Source of the DNA: Niastella soli
GTDB lineage: Bacteria > Bacteroidota > Bacteroidia > Chitinophagales > Chitinophagaceae
Length of the DNA: 64,000 bases
Assembly: GCF_017742245.1 (NCBI RefSeq)
Contig: NZ_JAGHKO010000001.1
Location: 2,881,061 to 2,945,060, forward strand
Direction: 5' to 3'
This document shows positions 44,021 through 52,802 of the stretch, piece by piece. Every line of letters begins with the position of its first letter. The stretch's first letter is position 1. Below the pieces are notes generated by a model. That model searched no databases and was not told the DNA's origin. It saw nothing but the letters and a program-made list of their open reading frames with translations. A program made the translations under genes and the position numbers.

Positions 44021-45667
44021 ATGCAGAATAAATCAATTCCTGTACTCATAGTGGGCGGTGGATTAACAGGGTTAACGGCCGCCTTGTTCTTATTAAAACA
44101 TGGCGTTAGATCATTGCTGATAGAACGGCGCGCTACTACTTCCATCCATCCACGTGCACGCGGGTTCGATGTAAGAACGATGGAGTTGTTCAGAGAATTG
44201 CAGCTGCACCAGGCAATTGTAGAAGCGGGCAAAGCCCTGGCGCCGGCCTGGGGATTGTACCAGGGGGAATCGTTGGTGCAAATAGTAAAGGATATTGATC
44301 CTGCTAAAATGAAAGTGAACCATCCTATAAACTTTCCGGGACTGGAAAAACTGGCGGCCATGAGCCCGGTCGCCGGCGCCCGTTGTACCCAGGACCTTTC
44401 TGAACCCATTTTGTTACAGGCTGCCCAGGAGCGGGGTGCTGATATCCGGTTCAACACCAAACTGCTTTTGTTTACCCAATCAGAGGGTGACATTATCGCT
44501 CAGGTACAGGACACCGTAACAGGCCAGGAAGAAATAATTACCTGTCAGTATATGATTGCGGCAGATGGAGCTGGCAGCCCCATACGCAAGACATTGCAGG
44601 CTGCTACCAGCGGCCATGGGTCGTACGGACATTTATTGAATATTTACTTTGACGCCGACCTCGGGGCTGTGGTAAAGGGCCGTGAGTTCAGTATCTGCCG
44701 TATTGAACAACCGGACATTCATGGCATTCTTACTTCTATTAATAACAGCGATAAATGGGTGTTTCATTTGTATTACGATCCGGCAAAAGGGGAGCGGCCG
44801 GAAGATTATACGTCAGCACGGCTGGAAAAGCTGATACAGCAAATGCTGGGAATGCCGCAAATAAAGGTGCGTATTATCAGTGTGTTGCCGTGGCAACCTA
44901 CAGTTAGCGTGGTGAACGAGATGCAGCATGGGCGAATATTGCTGGCCGGTGATGCGGCGCATCAAATGACGCCTTATGGCGGAAAAGGCGCTGCCACCGG
45001 GGTACAGGACGTACAAAACCTGGCCTGGAAACTGGCGATGGTATTACAAAAGCAGGCAGGGGCGGAGCTGTTACAAACCTATTCAAACGAACGGCAGCCA
45101 GTAGGCATGCAGGTGGCAGAAATGTCGGGCTTGCTGGCAGACGATAAAGGTTTGTTGGACATTCCTCGATTTATGAAGTTGGTTTCTTCCTCACCCAATG
45201 AATACAATCTCGACAAAATGGTAACCATGGTAGGATTGCCAGACTTCCGGTATGCTTCTTCTGCTATTATTAACAATGAGCAGGAGGAAGTCCCCGCTTT
45301 ACTGAGCGGACAACCGGGAACACGAATACCGCATGTATGGTTACAAAAGGGACCACAACCTGTTTCTACCCTCGACCTCGCCACGAAGCACCTAACGCTT
45401 ATTTCAGACGAAGCCGGTTTAACCTGGGAGTTGGCTGCTAAGGAGGTTGCAGAACAGCTCCAAATCCCATTACGGGTCCATATTATTCACCAGGAGGACC
45501 CTGCTTATGGTCCTTGGAAAGAGATTTCGCGCATGCAGGCGGGAGAGGTAATGCTTGTTCGTCCCGATGGATTTGTGGCCTGGCGGCAAACACTGTCAAC
45601 GGCCAATGCGGCAGCGTTATTAAAGGAAGCCTTGAAGAAGCTCCTGGCTATTAATGAATCAAATTAA
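44021..45667 (+). CDS. FAD-dependent aromatic-type monooxygenase
   Basis: From ATG 44021 the protein has 548 residues. It has the FAD motif VLIVGGGLTGLTAALF (8-23), the DG motif MIAADGAGSPIRK, and the GD motif RILLAGDAAHQMTPYGGKGA, as in the PheA/TfdB (phenol or polyketide hydroxylase) class. These enzymes use NADPH and O2 to hydroxylate aromatic substrates. A C-terminal thioredoxin-like region (about 440-540) is typical of the class. An in-frame ATG at 43949 adds 24 residues without a Rossmann motif and is not preferred. Divergent from an AraC regulator. Confidence 0.9.
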   Translation: MQNKSIPVLIVGGGLTGLTAALFLLKHGVRSLLIERRATTSIHPRARGFDVRTMELFRELQLHQAIVEAGKALAPAWGLYQGESLVQIVKDIDPAKMKVNHPINFPGLEKLAAMSPVAGARCTQDLSEPILLQAAQERGADIRFNTKLLLFTQSEGDIIAQVQDTVTGQEEIITCQYMIAADGAGSPIRKTLQAATSGHGSYGHLLNIYFDADLGAVVKGREFSICRIEQPDIHGILTSINNSDKWVFHLYYDPAKGERPEDYTSARLEKLIQQMLGMPQIKVRIISVLPWQPTVSVVNEMQHGRILLAGDAAHQMTPYGGKGAATGVQDVQNLAWKLAMVLQKQAGAELLQTYSNERQPVGMQVAEMSGLLADDKGLLDIPRFMKLVSSSPNEYNLDKMVTMVGLPDFRYASSAIINNEQEEVPALLSGQPGTRIPHVWLQKGPQPVSTLDLATKHLTLISDEAGLTWELAAKEVAEQLQIPLRVHIIHQEDPAYGPWKEISRMQAGEVMLVRPDGFVAWRQTLSTANAAALLKEALKKLLAINESN

Positions 45668-45730
45668 CGGACACAAGCGGACGCTTACGCCAGTAACTGG
45701 GATTTGTAAGGTGGGTCACTCTTTCAGAGG

Positions 45731-45842
45731 GGCTCACCTTTGTTGGTATCAAGGTGAGCCATCCGCCAACTGCCATCTGCGTCTGCCGTCTGCTCTCGGC
45801 TGAGCCGAGACCGTTTGCCGTCTGCTCTCGGCTGAGCCGAGA
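45731..45842. repeat. Intergenic palindromes: GGCTCACCTT pair and two TCTCGGCTGAGCCGAGA copies
   Basis: GGCTCACCTT (45731-45740) and AAGGTGAGCC (45751-45760) form a perfect 10-bp inverted repeat. The same 10-mers occur at 59472-59497. Following CATCCGCC and CTGCC repeats, the 17-nt palindrome TCTCGGCTGAGCCGAGA occurs twice, at 45794-45810 and 45826-45842, 32 bp apart. Confidence 0.8.
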
Positions 45843-45855
45843 CCGTCTGCCTTTA

Positions 45856-46302
45856 TTATCTCTTTAATGTTACTTTATGCGAGATGTAGCTGGTGGCGTT
45901 AGGCGATGAAGCAATATGCGGGTCCCACAGCACCATGGAGTTGTCTGTTAAATACAGGATCCTGTATTGGAGATTCTGTACGTTCACTTTTAGATTTTGC
46001 TCACTGTAGGTGTATTGTGCCGTATCCAGCGCATTATTGATAGAAGAATATAATTTACCATCTTTTCGGAAGTCCATATAGTCCTCCTTTATTCCCTCAT
46101 ATTTGCTCGGAACAGACGGCGAGTTTAAAACAAACGAGGTGTCGTTGAACTGAACAACGGTCCAGCGATTCATCAATCTTTCTGTAACGCCTTTTTCATC
46201 CTTTTTTCTGCAGGCTCCCATTAACAGGGAAAGCAACGCCATATAGGCGATAGTGGCTAACGGACGCTTCCCGTTAACACAAGTTGGTACGTTGTGTATC
46301 AT
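45856..46302 (-). CDS. Small lipoprotein, lipocalin-like
   Basis: From the ATG at 46302 the protein has 148 residues with a lipoprotein signal (LLSLLMGAC) and a small beta-rich domain (LMNRWTVVQFNDTSFVLNS, YMDFRKDGKLYSSINNALDT, YRILYLTDNSMVLWD). This resembles the lipocalin-like lipoproteins of Bacteroidota, whose ligands are unknown. The frame is open to an ATG at 46398, but that would bury the signal. It is monocistronic; confidence in the family is moderate. Confidence 0.68.
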   Translation of the reverse strand: MIHNVPTCVNGKRPLATIAYMALLSLLMGACRKKDEKGVTERLMNRWTVVQFNDTSFVLNSPSVPSKYEGIKEDYMDFRKDGKLYSSINNALDTAQYTYSEQNLKVNVQNLQYRILYLTDNSMVLWDPHIASSPNATSYISHKVTLKR

Positions 46303-46583
46303 GAAATAACCAAGGTTTTGTTTAATGAACAGCAGGTATGCTATTACAGCATTACCTGGTACTTTCTTATTGTTTTGGGGAAGGAAGCCATTAACCAATG
46401 GTTTTTCATGAATGCAGGCTGCATAAATATAAGAAAAAAAGCCGGGTTGTAATGCAATACCCTATAAAGGGTATACCCGTACGTACAAAATGAAAACTGG
46501 TATAATTGTTAAATGTATTGGTGGATAGCGTTAGATAACCGAACTTAGGTAAGATCAAACGTATTTTTAAAAGAAATCCGCCT

Positions 46584-46838
46584 ATGCCAAAGGCTTCCGG
46601 CGGATTAAACACGATTGCTATGCGTAAATCAAGAATGAAAAAAATCAAAACCTCAGGGTTTAAAAAGAAACGAGTGATAGTACCACGTGCCAAGAAACGG
46701 AAGAAGAACTGGTGTGTAGACAAAGAAAAGTATGAAGGATTTATACCCCGCCATGTTATAGAAAGACATGAAGGACGAAGGAAAAGGAGGATAGCAAGGG
46801 CGGCCGGTAAGCCTTCGCCATTACGGGTGGTTAAATGA
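46584..46838 (+). CDS. Small basic hypothetical protein
   Basis: An 84-residue very basic protein (Lys/Arg-rich: KKIKTSGFKKKRVIVPRAKK and RRKRRIARAAGKPSPLR) with one Cys and a Trp. A hairpin AATCCGCC/GGCGGATT (46575-46606) covers the first ATG, so the ATG at 46620 (72 residues) is a reasonable alternative start. It may bind nucleic acid; no family recognised. It could also be a chance frame. Confidence 0.45.
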   Translation: MPKASGGLNTIAMRKSRMKKIKTSGFKKKRVIVPRAKKRKKNWCVDKEKYEGFIPRHVIERHEGRRKRRIARAAGKPSPLRVVK

Positions 46839-46869
46839 TAATTGTGTTTTGTTTTTTATAAATCAAGAG

Positions 46870-47046
46870 CTATTCTGTAATGGGGTAGCTCTTTCTGTTT
46901 GAAGTTTCCAGGTTCAGGTTGTCTGCTTGTTGCATGATCTTTAAGTAGTTACAGGCATTGGTCATCAAGATCCGGGAAGCATCCATGCTCACAGAAAGGG
47001 GCTGTTTTCTTTTGCCTGGTGCTGGCCAGCTTAGACCGGTAAGCAT
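46870..47046 (-). CDS. Possible small protein (58 residues)
   Basis: A 58-codon ORF on the minus strand whose translation has protein-like composition (MLTGLSWPAPGKRKQPLSVS, then MDASRILMTNACNYLKIMQQ). It overlaps the hairpin at 46865-46892 with its stop codon. I recognise no family and no Shine-Dalgarno; it may be chance or a gene fragment. Confidence 0.3.
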   Translation of the reverse strand: MLTGLSWPAPGKRKQPLSVSMDASRILMTNACNYLKIMQQADNLNLETSNRKSYPITE

Positions 47047-47293
47047 ATCGAAAAAAAATATATTAAAATCTCTTAGGACAAACTAACCTGCCATGCGTTT
47101 CTATAACGATTACCGTAATATTGTTTTTCGGTTAAGAAGTGTTGACATTGTTGAATGTGCTGGAAGTGAATGATAGAAGTGAAGGAAATATTTAATCCTC
47201 AAAGGGCAGCATTACTACTGGTACAAAATGTCTTATTTGCTCGTATAATTATATGCGATGCAGATAAAATATATACATGATATAGATTAAAAC

Positions 47294-47370
47294 ACGGTGC
47301 TGTCGGAAATGATTGCGTAGAAGTATTTGGATAACGCTTTATGTAATGATGACGGCAGCACTGTTTTTTT
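47294..47370 (+). terminator. Structured element ending in T run, possible small RNA 3' end
   Basis: ACGGTGCTGTC (47294-47304) pairs with GACGGCAGCACTGT (47351-47364, G-T pairs and a small bulge allowed) and is followed by seven Ts. The 46-nt loop is too long for a plain terminator and may fold further. No gene lies directly upstream on this strand, so it may mark the end of a noncoding RNA. Confidence 0.4.
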
Positions 47371-47991
47371 AAGGATAACAATTTTTATAAGAACAGGCGC
47401 CTGATGCATCAAAGGATCTTAAGAATCCATAAAAGCAAATCCTGGTTATGGTGCCCTGAACGCTAAATCATTCTATTGTAAGCAAGACAGTACGCTCCAG
47501 GTGCAAATCAGTTTCTGTAATTGCTTACTGCAGGGTGCCTCAATTAGACAAAAAAGGCAGCACAGCAAGCCACTGTTAAAAACCTTCTATAATAGATCAA
47601 GAAAGGCCGTTGGTTATTGATTAATTCTCCTGATGAAAATTCCGTATTTGTGTGTTGCTCTACTTAACTCCGATATCAATTATCTGTATGCAATTTACGG
47701 TCGTATATTTTCGCTGTTTGCATTTTTTTTATACAAAATCCCACGTTTGTTTCTTCTGTTTGCACTGGATAAATAAATGGAGATCTACAAGTGAGCATAT
47801 AGGTGATGGCAGTTTATAAAATGCCATCAATGACAAGATCGCTGTAGCGGCTGGCGCAGCTTGTATAGGTAACATTAAGATAAGGTTTCAATGGTTAATG
47901 ATATGCCTACTCTGTTACAGGTTTTCGGCCCGCCCTGGTATACAAATTTAATTCAACAGGTTGCTTTTTCTGCGTTTTCCAGTCGCTTAAT

Positions 47992-48375
47992 TTAGGCACG
48001 TGAATTCCCCTGGAGTAATAGCGGAACATGCTGATTACGCCATTGACCGGGCGTAATGCCATGCACCTCTTTAAACGCCCGTACAAATGAGCTTTGCGAA
48101 CTGTAACCACATTTCTCAGTGATCTCCTGCATGGTCAGTTCGTCTTTTTGCAATAATAAGGCGGCTGCTTCTAATCGTTTTCTGATCTCATATTCTTTGA
48201 TGCGGGCGCCGAACAATTGGCGGAAGCCCTGATGGAGCAAATTGATGCCGATCTGTGAATGGGTTTTTAGAACGAGCTCCTCAATAGTTTTAATTTCCAG
48301 CGGATGTTGATCAATGTAGTCTTTAACGGAATGTATGGCCTCCAGGAATGTTCTCCTCAAGCGTTTCTGGCTCAT
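47992..48375 (-). CDS. Stand-alone AraC-type DNA-binding domain protein
   Basis: The 127-residue protein is only an AraC helix-turn-helix pair (KTIEELVLKTHSQIGINLLH, and LTMQEITEKCGYSSQSSFVR with FKEVHGITPGQW). It has no ligand-binding domain. Short AraC-only regulators exist (SoxS/MarA type), so it may be complete; a truncated larger gene is the alternative, but no in-frame partner sequence is seen upstream. Target unknown. Confidence 0.8.
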   Translation of the reverse strand: MSQKRLRRTFLEAIHSVKDYIDQHPLEIKTIEELVLKTHSQIGINLLHQGFRQLFGARIKEYEIRKRLEAAALLLQKDELTMQEITEKCGYSSQSSFVRAFKEVHGITPGQWRNQHVPLLLQGNSRA

Positions 48376-48687
48376 AAGATAATTTTAAGATAAAGGTTTA
48401 TGTTGTTGCATATTGAACGCTATGCATGGATCATTGCGCTATACCCAAAAATACCAATAATGCTATGTTTAAATAGACGGACAGAAATGGAAGTGAGGAG
48501 TTGCTAGTGGCCAAATGTAGTTTTTTTTATCCTAACGGTAAAGGTCAGATCTTTAATAAAATATTAAAAGTACAGCAGCAATCCATGGATATGCTTCACC
48601 GGTATACTATTTTTTCATTTTCAATAAAGTAATTATAAGCATTTGACTTTATAGCTTCAATAATGAGATTGTCACCTGGTGAGGATT
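48376..48687. other. Intergenic gap, nothing recognised
   Basis: A 312 bp AT-rich spacer between two minus-strand genes. I see no ORF of note, no strong hairpin and no consensus promoter on either strand. Confidence 0.4.
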
Positions 48688-48882
48688 TTAGTATACAAGT
48701 ACAATTGTAAGCTTTTTATTTTCACAGTCAGCTTTCTTTACAGTCTGCCGGGTGCTCCGTTTGCGGGTGGTGTTTTCCTGCTGCTGAAAGGTATTTAGAA
48801 TGGCCTGGGTGAGCTTGTTCTTCTGGTAAACAGAAATGCGCTTCCCTTTTGGGAAATGTACAGTTACGGTAATCGTATTCAT
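48688..48882 (-). CDS. Small hypothetical protein divergent from XRE/S24 gene
   Basis: A 64-residue protein starting ITVTVHFPKGKRISVYQKNK with a basic middle (RKRSTRQTVKK) and a beta-type end (KKLTIVLVY). No family recognised. It diverges from the XRE/S24 regulator at 49075 across a 192 bp gap that contains an inverted repeat, so it could be that regulator's target. Confidence 0.5.
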   Translation of the reverse strand: MNTITVTVHFPKGKRISVYQKNKLTQAILNTFQQQENTTRKRSTRQTVKKADCENKKLTIVLVY

Positions 48883-48982
48883 AAAAGGTGTTTTTTGAGA
48901 TTTAATAAAGCAGGATAAGTCTAAATGATCGTGGTCAAATAATAGTCTGAAAATGGAATTTATTATAATATTTATATAATTT

Positions 48983-49019
48983 AGTGGAATAGGATAAAGT
49001 TAATGAATTGAATTCCACT
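48983..49019. promoter_or_regulatory. Inverted repeat, possible operator
   Basis: AGTGGAAT (48983-48990) and ATTCCACT (49012-49019) form perfect 8-bp arms 21 bp apart, 56 bp before the XRE/S24 start. The position suits autoregulation and control of the divergent small gene. Confidence 0.45.
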
Positions 49020-49074
49020 CGGTGCACATTTGAACTCTTTATTGTAAACTATTATCATTTTTTGATTTGAATCA

Positions 49075-49734
49075 ATGGATAACCACATTGGACAAAGGCT
49101 AAAGGCATTCAGGGAGAAATCAAAGATCAAAATGCCTGCGATAGCAGCTCAAACTGGTATTGCCAAGGAAACCCTGTATAAATGGGAAAAGGGCACCAAG
49201 CCCAGTGATATCAATGATTATTTCAGATTGAAGTCCTACCTCAATAAAATGGAGGGGCAGGTGGATGAGGAACTGCTGGAACAGGATTATCAAATGCCAA
49301 CCACTTTGCGGCTTCCTTTAAGCCCAAACCGGTTACCCGTTCCTCAAACTGATGGTAAATTCGCCTCCGGCACCATCTTCTTCTTTAATAATGAGCCCGA
49401 GCTTATCGTAGACCGGTTGAACGCCCCGTTCCTGGGGCCTCTTGAAGGCGCTATAGAAGTAAATGGCGAAAGCATGGCGCCCACCTTCTCCAGCGGATGT
49501 CGGGTCGTAATTTTTCGCCTCAACAATTACCGCATTCTTGACTGGGGAGCGCATTACTATATAATCGATAAAAACTGGCAGGGTAGTGTTCGAAGAGTAT
49601 ACGAAGGCCAAACAGAAAACAGTTTACGACTGGTATCAGATAATCCCAATCAGGATAAATTCCCACCTATACAACGCCAATGGGACCACATTGAAGCCAT
49701 CTTCCGTGTAATTGCGGGAATATGGAAATTATAA
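49075..49734 (+). CDS. XRE regulator with S24/LexA-like C-terminal domain (copy 1)
   Basis: The 219-residue protein has an XRE helix-turn-helix (IGQRLKAFREKSKIKMPAIA, then TGIAKETLYKWEKGTKPSD) and a C-terminal S24-like domain. The serine is present in VNGESMAPTF (Ser133), but the catalytic Lys position of VKR(L/V) reads Arg173 in SVRRV, and I see no Ala-Gly cleavage site in the linker. It should be a non-cleaving repressor of CI type. It is clearly paralogous to 50401-51066 (KMPAIA, LYKWEKGTKPSD shared). A terminator lies 228 bp downstream at 49962. Confidence 0.88.
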   Translation: MDNHIGQRLKAFREKSKIKMPAIAAQTGIAKETLYKWEKGTKPSDINDYFRLKSYLNKMEGQVDEELLEQDYQMPTTLRLPLSPNRLPVPQTDGKFASGTIFFFNNEPELIVDRLNAPFLGPLEGAIEVNGESMAPTFSSGCRVVIFRLNNYRILDWGAHYYIIDKNWQGSVRRVYEGQTENSLRLVSDNPNQDKFPPIQRQWDHIEAIFRVIAGIWKL

Positions 49735-49961
49735 AATATATAACAATTTAATAAGATTGGGCTTCTTTATTGGCACATTTCCATTCTTTTTGCCAATAGC
49801 TTAAATTTTTTTCTGTCCTTTTTAGTACAGCAGGATTGCTTGATTGTTTTTAAAGTTGAGGAAAGGAAATCCTTTTCGAGGTCACTTATGCTTCATTGCT
49901 CTGGTACGGTGTAACCGTTGTGCATTACCTCTTAAGTGTAATTTTTCGTTTATATAAGAAG
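49735..49961. other. Long 3' region of XRE copy 1
   Basis: A 227 bp stretch between the XRE/S24 stop and its likely terminator. No ORF is convincing. It could be a long 3' UTR or host a small RNA ending at 49990. Confidence 0.4.
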
Positions 49962-49995
49962 AACAGGCCCGGATACATGGGCCTGTTTATTCTTT
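49962..49995 (+). terminator. Rho-independent terminator
   Basis: AACAGGCCC/GGGCCTGTT perfect 9-bp stem with an 8-nt loop (49962-49987), followed by TATTCTTTT. It ends the plus-strand transcript of XRE copy 1. Confidence 0.8.
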
Positions 49996-50079
49996 TAATG
50001 CTGAAAGTGGAATAAATTATAAAACAAGCTTAATAGGCCTTGTTTTGGATTAGATTGAAGGCCGGTTCTGTGATGTTTT

Positions 50080-50286
50080 CTATTTGTTCGCTGCCTCCAG
50101 TATTTCTTCGTCAGGTAGCCCGGTTACCTCTCTAATAACCTGTAATGCAGCTGCTTTGGTTAGGTTGTCGCTGTTCTTTTGAATGTACCTGGCAATGGTG
50201 AATTCGGTACAGCCAAGCACATCCATTAGCCTGCGACGGGTACCTGGAGTATTAATAGCCTTTAATGCTTTTTGGCTGAGTTTCAT
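50080..50286 (-). CDS. Small Cro-like DNA-binding protein
   Basis: The 68-residue protein (MKLSQKALKAINTPGTRRRL, then LGCTEFTIARYIQKNSDNLT, ending VTGLPDEEILEAANK) matches the short Cro-like HTH proteins often seen in Bacteroidota prophages and integrative elements; that match is from memory. It diverges from XRE copy 2 across 114 bp containing an inverted repeat, like a CI/Cro switch. No other phage genes are present. Confidence 0.65.
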   Translation of the reverse strand: MKLSQKALKAINTPGTRRRLMDVLGCTEFTIARYIQKNSDNLTKAAALQVIREVTGLPDEEILEAANK

Positions 50287-50336
50287 TATTTCTTAATTTG
50301 GTACAGTAATTTTGCTATATAAAGGTAATGGAAAAT

Positions 50337-50366
50337 ATTACATTTTAGATGATTTGAAAGTGTAAT
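50337..50366. promoter_or_regulatory. Inverted repeat between divergent Cro-like and XRE genes
   Basis: ATTACATTTT (50337-50346) and GAAAGTGTAAT (50356-50366) form an imperfect inverted repeat (ATTACA/TGTAAT cores). It lies midway between the two divergent starts and is a likely operator. A minus-strand TACCTTTA (-7-like, near 50323-50330) would serve the Cro-like gene. Confidence 0.5.
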
Positions 50367-50400
50367 TTCTTACTTCTTCTCACTTAATTGACTGATATCA

Positions 50401-51066
50401 ATGCAAATTGGCGATAGGTTAAAAGACGTCCGAAAAAAGAAGAATATAAAAATGCCTGCGATTGCGAAAGCAACCGGCATTTCAAAGGAAAACCTGTATA
50501 AATGGGAGAAGGGTACCAAGCCCAGTGACTTTTCCTTGTATAATAAACTGGTTGAGTATCTCGATAAAATAGAAAACTCTCCTGATTATGTATACGAGGA
50601 GCCCCAATCGAATAATACTAAACAACCTAAACTGCTAACGCCTGCGTTATTCACCGGTATTCATCTTTCCCACGATGAAGAAGCGGTTCCTTTAGCAGAT
50701 GGCAATGCCGTTCCCGGTACTATTATATTAAACGATAAACCTATGCTGGTTGGCTGGCGTATTGATGCGCCTGTTATAGGGAATGTTGATTGTGTGATAC
50801 CCGTCACCGGTGATAGCATGGAACCCAAGTTTAAAAGCGGTAGCTGGATTGCTTTGAAAAAACTTCGTTTCACAAAGATTTTGAATGCTGGATATTATTA
50901 TTACATCATTGATGTAAACCTGCAAGGCCTTTTAAGACGCGTACAACCAGCCGCAGAAAATAACAGCATTATACTGATGGCCGAGAATGGACAATATCCG
51001 GAGATCATCAGGAAGATAGATGATGTGCTGGCTATTTTCAGTGTGGAAGCTGTTATAATAAAGTAA
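50401..51066 (+). CDS. XRE regulator with S24/LexA-like C-terminal domain (copy 2)
   Basis: The 221-residue protein has an XRE domain (IGDRLKDVRKKKNIKMPAIA, TGISKENLYKWEKGTKPSDF) and an S24-like domain with Ser139 in VTGDSMEPKF. The Lys site again reads Arg (LLRRV, Arg179). No classical cleavage dipeptide is seen before it. The HTH is close to copy 1 while the linker and S24 part differ more. It is divergent from the small Cro-like gene and is followed by a minus-strand terminator. Confidence 0.88.
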   Translation: MQIGDRLKDVRKKKNIKMPAIAKATGISKENLYKWEKGTKPSDFSLYNKLVEYLDKIENSPDYVYEEPQSNNTKQPKLLTPALFTGIHLSHDEEAVPLADGNAVPGTIILNDKPMLVGWRIDAPVIGNVDCVIPVTGDSMEPKFKSGSWIALKKLRFTKILNAGYYYYIIDVNLQGLLRRVQPAAENNSIILMAENGQYPEIIRKIDDVLAIFSVEAVIIK

Positions 51067-51082
51067 TTACAACCTGTAATAA

Positions 51083-51132
51083 TAAAAAAGCTCTCCCACT
51101 ATTCGCCCCCTTATAAGGGCGGGTGGGAGAGC
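51083..51132 (-). terminator. Rho-independent terminator of SusC/SusD operon
   Basis: On the minus strand GCTCTCCCAC/GTGGGAGAGC (51090-51132) forms a 10-bp stem with a nested CGCCC/GGGCG stem, followed by a T run (CTTTTTTATT). It lies 26 bp after the SusD stop. Confidence 0.85.
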
Positions 51133-51157
51133 CAACCTTCGCAAAAACCATTATTTT

Positions 51158-52786
51158 TTAATTCTTCAATGGCGGACTTGTGCTTCCTGGTGTATTGAAA
51201 TCAATTTCATTTTGTGGCACATCCCAATAGTCCATGTAATTATATTCCATAAAACACGGTGTGGGAACAGAGCCTGCTTGCTGTGGAGTTAACAGATTTC
51301 CCGGAACAATAACAATGGCGCCTGAACGGCCACCACCTTGCGAGGCGGGTTTGGTAACACCCCAGCGGCGGGCGTCATAAAACGCAGTTCCCCACAGAAA
51401 AAGCGCTACTCTTCTTTCTTTTCTGAATTCTTCCAGCGCCTGGGTGGCATTTAAACCGGTACCAGACACATGTGGTAAGCCGGAATTTTGAAAATCACGT
51501 ACAGCATCTACCAACAGCAAGCCCGCGTTGGGGCTACCGGTACGCAGTAATGCTTCTGCCTTCATCAGTTGAGTTTCTTCATAGCTGCAGGCCCAGGGAA
51601 TTGTTCCACTACTGGTTCCTGTTGCATACAAGCCACCATCCTCAATAAATATGGGATTGTATCGGGTACCAAATTGTAATCCCCGGCCTCTTTCATTTAC
51701 TTTTGGTGGTGAAAAAAGCTTGAACCCAATTGCTAACCGGTTATCACCTGGTTTAAAGTCCTGGATCAGTCGTTCACTTACAAAGGAGAACTGCACCACT
51801 TCACCCAGATATAGATAAGGATGGAATTGGCCGAGGGAAACATCGTTGGAGCCACTGGGGTCCATGCCATACCTGAAGATATTATCATTGGCCTGAATAC
51901 CCTGATTGGCAAGGGTGGTTACCTGTTGCCAGTCGGTAGTGGTCATTTCTGTAATTTTCTTATTGACCATTAAATTGCGCGCCTTTAATGAATAGATCTG
52001 CCGCTTCCACATGTCGGGCGTTACTATGTTTTCATTCTCGTTAAAAGAGGCTATGATCGCCTCCATAATGGCATTATAGTCGTCGGTGACTTGAATGGCA
52101 TCTAAGGTAGTTAAGCAATCGTTCAGCGCTTTATCGGCTTCGCTCAAAATAACCGTATGATCTACAAAAGTACCATTTGTTTTGCCTGCTGTATCTACAA
52201 TAACACCGGCCAGGTACATAGAGCCGATACGGGAATAGGCATATGCTTTCCACCACAATCCCCAGGCTTTGAAAATGTTTTTCTTATTGTCGGCATCACC
52301 GCTAAGTTTCAGTAACGGGTCGTTCAAAGACGCCAGCAGGAAGTTGGCCTGGGAAATAATGTAGTAACAACTCGACCACTCATATTGAAAAGCGTTAAGT
52401 TCACCCGACCCTCTTGAATCAAACCCCTGTAGTTGTGTTTTTTGATCAACTGTATTGGGGTTGGTTATTACTGTGCCGCTGGGCAGGGTGATCTTATACA
52501 CCTGGTTCACCCAACGAAATCCATAATTGCCATAGGGGACATAGGCTTCATCGCCCATAATGCTGTGGTTGGTGAGGGCAATGTGAAAAATATTGGTCTT
52601 GCCTTCTCCGGGTACATCTGCGATCATTTTCTGCAAGATCCCCAATGAAAAATTCTGTAACCCCGCCTGCGTTGTCAATGCTTGTTGGGGTAAAGGCTGA
52701 TTGGGGTTGTTCAATTCCAGGGAAGATTTTTTACAAGCCCCCGATACGAAAGCAATTGTTATTATATATATGAGGTATCGTTTCAT
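51158..52786 (-). CDS. SusD/RagB family lipoprotein
   Basis: From ATG 52786 the protein has 542 residues and a lipoprotein signal (AFVSGACKKSS). SusD-type features include the helical body (KAWGLWWKAYAYSRIGSMYL), PWACSYEETQLMKAEALLRT, and EEFRKERRVALFLWGTAFYD near the end. It follows its SusC gene by 16 bp. No sigma/FecR or glycosidase gene adjoins, so the substrate cannot be guessed. The frame is open to 52870, but that would bury the signal. Confidence 0.92.
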   Translation of the reverse strand: MKRYLIYIITIAFVSGACKKSSLELNNPNQPLPQQALTTQAGLQNFSLGILQKMIADVPGEGKTNIFHIALTNHSIMGDEAYVPYGNYGFRWVNQVYKITLPSGTVITNPNTVDQKTQLQGFDSRGSGELNAFQYEWSSCYYIISQANFLLASLNDPLLKLSGDADNKKNIFKAWGLWWKAYAYSRIGSMYLAGVIVDTAGKTNGTFVDHTVILSEADKALNDCLTTLDAIQVTDDYNAIMEAIIASFNENENIVTPDMWKRQIYSLKARNLMVNKKITEMTTTDWQQVTTLANQGIQANDNIFRYGMDPSGSNDVSLGQFHPYLYLGEVVQFSFVSERLIQDFKPGDNRLAIGFKLFSPPKVNERGRGLQFGTRYNPIFIEDGGLYATGTSSGTIPWACSYEETQLMKAEALLRTGSPNAGLLLVDAVRDFQNSGLPHVSGTGLNATQALEEFRKERRVALFLWGTAFYDARRWGVTKPASQGGGRSGAIVIVPGNLLTPQQAGSVPTPCFMEYNYMDYWDVPQNEIDFNTPGSTSPPLKN

Positions 52787-52802
52787 AATTAGTAGTTTGT
52801 TG

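Larger units (their letters stand above)
46839..47991. other. Gene-poor region of 1.15 kb with hairpins
   Basis: AAGAGCTA/TAGCTCTT (46865-46892) makes a hairpin just after the small basic gene and could end its transcript. GATGGCA/TGCCATC (47805-47828) is another short hairpin. A structured element ends at 47370. Only a 58-codon minus-strand ORF (46870-47046) looks protein-like. The rest is AT-rich with nothing else recognised. Confidence 0.5.

Noticed and set aside
47907-48110. 67-codon minus-strand frame overlapping the solo AraC gene
   Set aside because: Most of it lies in another frame of the AraC domain; the C-terminal part has no recognisable features.
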